Source: Rhodoblastus sp.
GTDB taxonomy: Bacteria; Pseudomonadota; Alphaproteobacteria; Rhizobiales; Beijerinckiaceae
DNA: 64,000 nt
NCBI RefSeq assembly: GCF_019449565.1
Contig: NZ_JAGRPM010000057.1
Span: 62,001-126,000, forward strand
Reading direction: 5' to 3'
The position numbers and the translations under genes are program-made. Positions 59,111 to 64,000 of this stretch are shown here, piece after piece (position 1 is the first letter of the stretch; each line of letters opens with the position of its first letter). The notes below the pieces were generated by a model. The model made no database searches and was not told the DNA's origin. It saw only the letters and a program-made list of their open reading frames with translations.

Positions 59111-60013
59111 ATGCAGATGGAATTCAAAAATCTGCGCATTTTCGTCGAGGTCGTCCGTCACAAAGGCTTTACCGCCGCCGCCAACGCCCTCGGCAGCACG
59201 CAATCGGCGGTCAGCAAATCCATCCGGCAACTGGAGGAGGAAGTCGGCTCGCCTCTGCTTGACCGCCTCGCCCAGGGCCCGACCGTGACCGCTGTGGGAG
59301 AAGTCGTCTATCGCCGCGCCCAAAGGCTGCTCGCCGAACGCGACGACCTCGGGGCGGAGCTGGACGCGCTGCAGGGCCTCAAGCGCGGCGTGCTTCGGCT
59401 CGGCCTGCCGCCATTGGGCAGCGGCGTCTTGTTCGCCCCGCTTTTTGCGAAATTCAGGCAGCTTTATCCAAGCGTGGAGATCAGGCTCGCAGAACAGGGC
59501 AGCGACCGGCTCGAAGAAATCCTGCGGCGCGGGGAGATTGATTTCGCCGCATCCCTGATGCCGATCGAGGAAGATCTCGAATGGCTCGAATTGCGGCGCG
59601 AGCCGCTGATGGCGCTGTTGCCGGCCAGCCATCCGCTCGCCGCGCGCGAGCGTCTGACCATCAAGGACCTTCACGACAGTCCGCTGCTGCTGTTCGAACG
59701 CGGCTTCGCGCTGAATCGCGTCATCGTCAACAGTTGCCGCAAGGCCGGCTTCGAACCCAGGATCGCCGCCCTTTCCAGCCAGACCGACTTCATCGTCGAA
59801 CTCGCCGGCGCCGGTCTCGGCGTCGCCTTCCTGCCGCGCCTTCTCGACCAGCGCCGCCCGCCGGGCGGGCCGGTCAGCGTGCTTCTCGACGAACCCGAAA
59901 TGGACTGGCGGCTGGCGCTGGTCTGGCGCGGCGGCGCCTATCTTTCGGACGCCGCACGGGCCTGGCTGGCGCTGACGAGAGAGGCCTTCCGCCCTGGCGA
60001 CGATATCCCCTGA
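59111..60013 (+). CDS. LysR-family regulator divergent from lrgAB
   Basis: This 300-residue LysR protein has an N-terminal winged helix (FKNLRIFVEVVRHKGFTAA, then GSTQSAVSKSIRQLEEEVGSPL) and a periplasmic-binding-like effector domain. It is transcribed away from lrgAB, with 113 nt between the starts. The CidR paradigm (a LysR protein controlling cid/lrg in response to acetate or pyruvate overflow) suggests that it regulates these genes. The start may be the ATG at 59117. The palindrome ATTCCATATTGGAAT (59098-59112) overlaps its own start. Confidence 0.9.
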   Translation: MQMEFKNLRIFVEVVRHKGFTAAANALGSTQSAVSKSIRQLEEEVGSPLLDRLAQGPTVTAVGEVVYRRAQRLLAERDDLGAELDALQGLKRGVLRLGLPPLGSGVLFAPLFAKFRQLYPSVEIRLAEQGSDRLEEILRRGEIDFAASLMPIEEDLEWLELRREPLMALLPASHPLAARERLTIKDLHDSPLLLFERGFALNRVIVNSCRKAGFEPRIAALSSQTDFIVELAGAGLGVAFLPRLLDQRRPPGGPVSVLLDEPEMDWRLALVWRGGAYLSDAARAWLALTREAFRPGDDIP

Positions 60014-60128
60014 CCCCTCGCGCCGCCAGCCCGCGCCTTCTAACCCCTTGCTGACCCCTTGCCGCTGGCGTCCCGGCGCAAAAACGACATAATGGCTGGC
60101 GAATCTCCGCCCTCTTGTCGAGGCTTCC

Positions 60129-62003
60129 TTGCATCCATTCGCCCAACTCACGCTCACGAGGCGCGCCGCGCTGCTATCAGCCGCCGCCCTGCCCCTGTTC
60201 GGTCTGCCCCTGCGCGCGGGCCAAGACCTCCCGTCGGCAGAAGAAAAGGGCTGGCGCAAGACCTATGGGCTTTCCTCGTTCGGCGAGCTGAACCTGCCGG
60301 AAAATTTCCCCAATTTTCCCTATGCGAAGCCGGGCGCCCCCCGGGGTGGGCAATTGATCATGGAGGCGGTGGCGACCTCCTATGACTCGCTCAATGGCCT
60401 GATCCTTCAGGGCAATCCGGCTACGGGCCTCTCACTGATCAACGACAGCCTGATGGCGGGCAGCCTCGACGAGGACAATGCGCTTTATGGCCTCGTCGCC
60501 CGCGCCGTCGAGATTTCGCCGGACAGGCGCCAATATCGTTTCCATCTGCGGCCCGAGGCGCGATTCCACGACGGGTCGCCGCTGACGGCGAAAGACGTGG
60601 CCTTTTCGCTGCTCATTTTGCGCGAAAAAGGCCATCCTCTGATCCGGCAATTGCTGCGCGATCTCGAAAATGCCGTCGCCGAGGCGGATGACGTCGTGCT
60701 GGTGAGCTTGCGCGAGGGCTTTGGGCGCGATTCCATCCTGAATATCGCCGGCCAGCCGATCCTGTCCGAGGCCTATTACAAGGCCCATAGCTTCGAGCGT
60801 TCCGGCATGGAGCCGCCGCTCGGCTCGGGCGCTTACAAGATCGGCGCGTTCGAACAGGGCCGCTATATCGCCTATGACCGCGTGCCGGATTATTGGGCCA
60901 AGGATCTGCCGGTCAATGTCGGCCAGAACAATTTCGACCGCATCCGCTATGATTATTTCGGCGAGCGCGCGGTCGGCTTCGAGGCCTTCAAATCCGGGAC
61001 CGTGAACCTGCACGAGTCCGCGACCGCCTCGGAATGGGCGACGGGTTACGACTTCCCCGCCGTGCGCGACGGCCGCGTCGTCAAAATGGAGATCCCGGAC
61101 CGGCGCAGCCCCGGCTTCCAGGGCTTTTTCTTCAATCTGCGGCGCCCGATTTTCAAGGATCCGCGCGTGCGCGAAGCGCTCGGCTGTTGCCTCGATTTCG
61201 AATGGGACAACCGCAACCTGTTCTATGGCGCCTATAAGCGCACGGTGAGCTATTTCGAAAACACCGACATGAAGGCGGAGGGCCTGCCTTCGCCGGAAGA
61301 ACTCGCCATTCTGGAGCCTCTGCGCGCAAAAGTTCCGGCGGATGTATTCGGACCGCCCTTCATTCCGCCCGTCTCCGACGGTTCGGGTCAGGACCGCGCC
61401 CTGCTGCAACGCGCCAACACTCTGCTCAAGGAAGCCGGCTGCCGGCGCGAAGGTTCGCAATTGCTGCTGCCCGACGGGACGCCGCTCACCTTCGAAGTGC
61501 TGGAATTCTCCAATGCCTTCGACAAGGTCGTCCAGCCCATGTTCAAAAACATGAAGCTGCTCGGCATCGATCCGCGCCTGCGCGCCGTGGATTCCGCCCA
61601 ATACAAGCAGCGTATCGACAATTTTGATTTCGACGTGGTCATCGACCGCAAGATGGTCGGCGGCGTGCCCGGCGACGAATTGCTCGCCTATTTCGGCTCG
61701 CAATCCGGCAAGACGCCCGGCGGCTTGAATTTGGCGGGCATTGATGATTCCGCCGTGGATATCCTGATCGACAAGGCGCTCAAGGCCCAGTCACGCGCCG
61801 AGCTGGTGGTTGTCTGCCGCGTGCTCGACCGCGTGCTGCGCTCCGGCCATTATTGGATTCCGAACTGGTTCTCGCCCAACCGGCGCATCGCCGCCTGGGA
61901 CGTGTTCGGCCGCCCCGAGGCGGTTCCCAAGCTCGACCTCGGCATTTCGTCCCTGTGGTGGTGGGACGCCGAAAAAGCCGCAGCGGTGAAAGCCAAATCA
62001 TGA
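60129..62003 (+). CDS. yejA: Peptide ABC transporter substrate-binding protein (YejA-like)
   Basis: This 624-residue extracytoplasmic solute-binding protein of family 5 is encoded first in a yejABE-type operon. A twin-arginine-like signal LTRRAALLSAAALPLFGLPL opens it. The mature protein contains YGLSSFGELNLPENFPNFPYAKPG (in parts) and FKSGTVNLHESATASEWATGY. The start is TTG at 60129 with GAGG at about 60119. The E. coli YejABEF transporter imports microcin C-like peptides, so a peptide substrate is likely. Confidence 0.88.
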   Translation: MHPFAQLTLTRRAALLSAAALPLFGLPLRAGQDLPSAEEKGWRKTYGLSSFGELNLPENFPNFPYAKPGAPRGGQLIMEAVATSYDSLNGLILQGNPATGLSLINDSLMAGSLDEDNALYGLVARAVEISPDRRQYRFHLRPEARFHDGSPLTAKDVAFSLLILREKGHPLIRQLLRDLENAVAEADDVVLVSLREGFGRDSILNIAGQPILSEAYYKAHSFERSGMEPPLGSGAYKIGAFEQGRYIAYDRVPDYWAKDLPVNVGQNNFDRIRYDYFGERAVGFEAFKSGTVNLHESATASEWATGYDFPAVRDGRVVKMEIPDRRSPGFQGFFFNLRRPIFKDPRVREALGCCLDFEWDNRNLFYGAYKRTVSYFENTDMKAEGLPSPEELAILEPLRAKVPADVFGPPFIPPVSDGSGQDRALLQRANTLLKEAGCRREGSQLLLPDGTPLTFEVLEFSNAFDKVVQPMFKNMKLLGIDPRLRAVDSAQYKQRIDNFDFDVVIDRKMVGGVPGDELLAYFGSQSGKTPGGLNLAGIDDSAVDILIDKALKAQSRAELVVVCRVLDRVLRSGHYWIPNWFSPNRRIAAWDVFGRPEAVPKLDLGISSLWWWDAEKAAAVKAKS

Positions 62004-62016
62004 TGGCCAGATCCTG

Positions 62017-63117
62017 ATGGCCTTTTACATCGCGCGCCGCATCCTGCTGATGATCCCGACCCTGTTCGGGATTCTGGCTCTATCCTTTCTCATCGTGCAA
62101 TTCGCCCCCGGCGGGCCGGTGGAACGGGTGCTGGCGCAGATGCAGGGCCAGGATTCCGGGGCGACCTCGCGTTTTGGCGGCGGCAACAGCGGCATCGCCG
62201 TCGGACGCGGCGGGGCGGCGTCGGAATTTTCCGGCAAATATCGCGGCGCGCAGGGTCTCGACCCCAAATTCATCGCCGAACTGGAAAAGCAATTCGGCTT
62301 TGACAAGCCGCCGCTCGAACGCTTCTGGCTGATGATCCGCAATTATGCGGTGTTCGACTTCGGCCGCTCCTATTTCCGCGACGCGCCGGTGTTGCAGCTG
62401 ATCAAGGAAAAACTGCCGGTCTCCATGTCGCTCGGCCTGTGGATGACCTTTCTGTCCTACATCATCTCGATTCCACTCGGCATCGCCAAGGCGCAGCGCG
62501 AGGGCGAGGCCTTCGACACCTGGACCTCCGCCGTCATCATCATCGGCTACGCCATCCCGAGCTTCCTGTTCGCCATCCTGCTGATCGTACTATTTGCGGG
62601 CGGCTCGTTCTGGCAATTCTTCCCGCTGCGCGGCCTGACTTCGGACGGCTTCGCCGATCTAACCCTGTTCGGGAAGATCAAGGACTATCTCTGGCACATC
62701 GTGCTGCCGGTCTCGGCCCTCACGCTCGGCGCCTTCGCCACCACCACCTTCCTGACCAAGAACGCCTTCATCGACGAAATCCGCAAGCAATATGTCGTCA
62801 CGGCGCGGATGAAGGGTCTCACCGAGCGGCGCGTGCTTTATGGCCATGTCTTCCGCAACGCCATGCTGATCGTGATTTCCGGTTTTCCGGGCGCCTTCAT
62901 CTCGGCCTTCTTCACCGGCTCGCTGCTGATCGAGACGATCTTCTCGCTCGACGGGCTGGGCCTGCTCTCGTTCGAATCGACCCTCAACCGCGATTACCCG
63001 GTGGTCTTCGCCAATCTCTATATTTTCGCTTTGCTCGGCCTCGCGATCAATCTGCTCTCCGACTTGACCTATGCGTGGATCGACCCGCGCATCGATTTCG
63101 AGACGCGGGAGACGTGA
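62017..63117 (+). CDS. yejB: Peptide ABC transporter permease YejB
   Basis: YejB (366 residues) is a DppB-type permease with six membrane helices. RRILLMIPTLFGILALSFLI opens it and the EAA-like loop is RKQYVVTARMKGLTERRVLYGHV (in parts). A Gly/Ser-rich periplasmic loop at about residues 46-75 (DSGATSRFGGGNSGIAVGRG) is characteristic of YejB. It starts 13 nt after yejA, and its TGA overlaps the yejE start by one base (TGATG). Confidence 0.94.
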   Translation: MAFYIARRILLMIPTLFGILALSFLIVQFAPGGPVERVLAQMQGQDSGATSRFGGGNSGIAVGRGGAASEFSGKYRGAQGLDPKFIAELEKQFGFDKPPLERFWLMIRNYAVFDFGRSYFRDAPVLQLIKEKLPVSMSLGLWMTFLSYIISIPLGIAKAQREGEAFDTWTSAVIIIGYAIPSFLFAILLIVLFAGGSFWQFFPLRGLTSDGFADLTLFGKIKDYLWHIVLPVSALTLGAFATTTFLTKNAFIDEIRKQYVVTARMKGLTERRVLYGHVFRNAMLIVISGFPGAFISAFFTGSLLIETIFSLDGLGLLSFESTLNRDYPVVFANLYIFALLGLAINLLSDLTYAWIDPRIDFETRET

Positions 63118-64000
63118 TGTTTTCGCTCACGCCGATCAGCCGCCGCCGCCTCGAAGTCTTCAAGCGTAACCGGCGCGGCTTCTTCGCCTTCTGGATCTTC
63201 ATCATCGCCTTCGTCGCCTCGCTCGGCGCCGAATTCATCGCCAATGACAAGCCGATCCTCGTCTCCTACAAGGGCGAGCTGTTGTTCCCGGCGCTGGTCG
63301 ATTACCCGGAAGACAAATTCGGCGGCTTCCTCGCCGAGACCGACTACCGCGACCCGGTCATCTTCAAGGAAATCGAGGCAAACGGCTGGCTGTTGTGGCC
63401 GCCGATCCGCTATTCCTACAATACCCACAACCTCGCTTTGCCCACGCCCGCGCCGTCGCCCCCGACCTGGTCGCTGACCAATGAGCAATGCTCTCACGGC
63501 AAAACCTTCGCGGGGGAGCCGGCGCAGAATTGCAGCCAGATTGAATGGAACTGGCTCGGCACCGACGATCAGGGCCGCGACGTGGTGGCGCGGCTGATCT
63601 ATGGCTTCCGGATTTCCGTGCTGTTCGGCCTGCTGCTCGCGGGCATTTCCTCTTTCGTCGGCGTCGCCGCAGGCGCGATCCAGGGCTATTTCGGCGGCTG
63701 GACCGACCTGATCTTCCAACGCTTCATAGAAATCTGGTCGTCGCTGCCAAGCCTCTACCTGCTGATCATTCTGTCGGCCATCGTGACGCCGAGCTTCTTC
63801 GTGCTGCTGTTCATTCTGCTCGCCTTTTCCTGGGTCAATCTGGTCCATGTCGTTCGCGCCGAATTTTTGCGCGCGCGCAATTTCGATTACGTCCGCGCAG
63901 CGCGGGCGCTCGGACTGTCCAATCGCAAGATCATGGTCAAGCATGTGCTGCCCAACGCCATGGTGGCGACGCTGACCTTCCTGCCCTTCATTCTCAATTC
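63117..64000 (+). CDS. yejE: Peptide ABC transporter permease YejE (partial, cut by window end)
   Basis: The frame opens at ATG 63117 and continues to the window edge without a stop, giving at least 294 residues. It begins MFSLTPISRRRLEVFKRNRR, has an N-terminal membrane helix, the YejE-type long periplasmic insert (PPIRYSYNTHNLALPTPAPS), then WNWLGTDDQGRDVVARLIYG and the permease core with the EAA loop FDYVRAARALGLSNRKIMVK. The 3' end and any yejF ATPase gene lie beyond the window. Confidence 0.95.
   Translation, partial: MFSLTPISRRRLEVFKRNRRGFFAFWIFIIAFVASLGAEFIANDKPILVSYKGELLFPALVDYPEDKFGGFLAETDYRDPVIFKEIEANGWLLWPPIRYSYNTHNLALPTPAPSPPTWSLTNEQCSHGKTFAGEPAQNCSQIEWNWLGTDDQGRDVVARLIYGFRISVLFGLLLAGISSFVGVAAGAIQGYFGGWTDLIFQRFIEIWSSLPSLYLLIILSAIVTPSFFVLLFILLAFSWVNLVHVVRAEFLRARNFDYVRAARALGLSNRKIMVKHVLPNAMVATLTFLPFILN

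Noticed and set aside
60432-61703. 423-codon minus-strand frame across yejA
   Set aside because: It is a shadow frame opposite a recognisable solute-binding protein.

Overview
This window is GC-rich chromosomal DNA carrying about 70 tightly packed protein-coding genes. Gene content and order point to an alphaproteobacterium of the order Hyphomicrobiales (Rhizobiales). The indicators are a TrcR/DUF1013 regulator next to ruvCAB, a complete tol-pal cluster followed by tilS-ftsH-glmM, serC-serA, rmuC facing def-fmt-truA, recR-ybaB-dnaX-SRP RNA, a small heat-shock protein with DUF1150, and kdsB-pheA beside a membrane-anchored cytochrome c. A UhpB/UhpA-type two-component pair next to a secreted DUF2380-like protein is reminiscent of methylotrophic Beijerinckiaceae/Methylocystaceae, but the sequence alone does not fix the family. 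I see no rRNA, tRNA, CRISPR array, prophage, insertion sequence or biosynthetic island. The window is mostly core genome.

Layout. 1-11 kb: trcR, ruvC, ruvA and ruvB (Holliday-junction processing), a LysE-type exporter, then ybgC-tolQ-tolR-tolA-tolB-pal-cpoB (envelope constriction machine) and tilS. 11-16 kb: ftsH with a heat-shock-like promoter, glmM, and a membrane acyltransferase. 16-24 kb: rluD, a BaiN-like flavoprotein, a hotdog thioesterase, serC and serA behind a probable serC leader RNA, accA, and a lipoprotein L,D-transpeptidase. 24-31 kb: an unusual IHF-like protein, groSL under a perfect CIRCE operator, a polysaccharide flippase, a second L,D-transpeptidase, and rpmB and rpmJ. 31-38 kb: recF-recQ, the hsp20-DUF1150 operon, a YbaK-like protein, a 2-hydroxyacid dehydrogenase, an SH3 protein, and a chagasin-like inhibitor. 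38-48 kb: truA, fmt, def, rmuC, a two-component system with a tandem-repeat secreted protein, recR, ybaB, dnaX and SRP RNA. 48-56 kb: HIT protein, nudC, an HXXEE membrane protein, pabC and pabB, queC, an HWE/HisKA_2 kinase, pheA, and kdsB. 56-64 kb: cytochrome c, a secreted alpha/beta hydrolase, lrgAB with a divergent LysR gene, and the yejABE peptide importer, which runs off the right edge.

Common themes are envelope integrity (Tol-Pal, two L,D-transpeptidases, glmM, kdsB, flippase), DNA repair and recombination (RuvABC, RecFR, RecQ, RmuC, DnaX) and protein quality control. In the last group, ftsH, groES and hsp20 share one promoter motif, CTTGnnA, 15-16 nt, then a CC-initiated -10. No wholly new system stands out. 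The best leads are regulatory or structural: this heat-shock promoter set, the paired hairpins in the rpmB leader, the tilS start without a normal start codon, the frame-shifted pabB/pabC junction, a two-copy intergenic repeat element, and the histidine kinase/regulator/tandem DUF2380 module.
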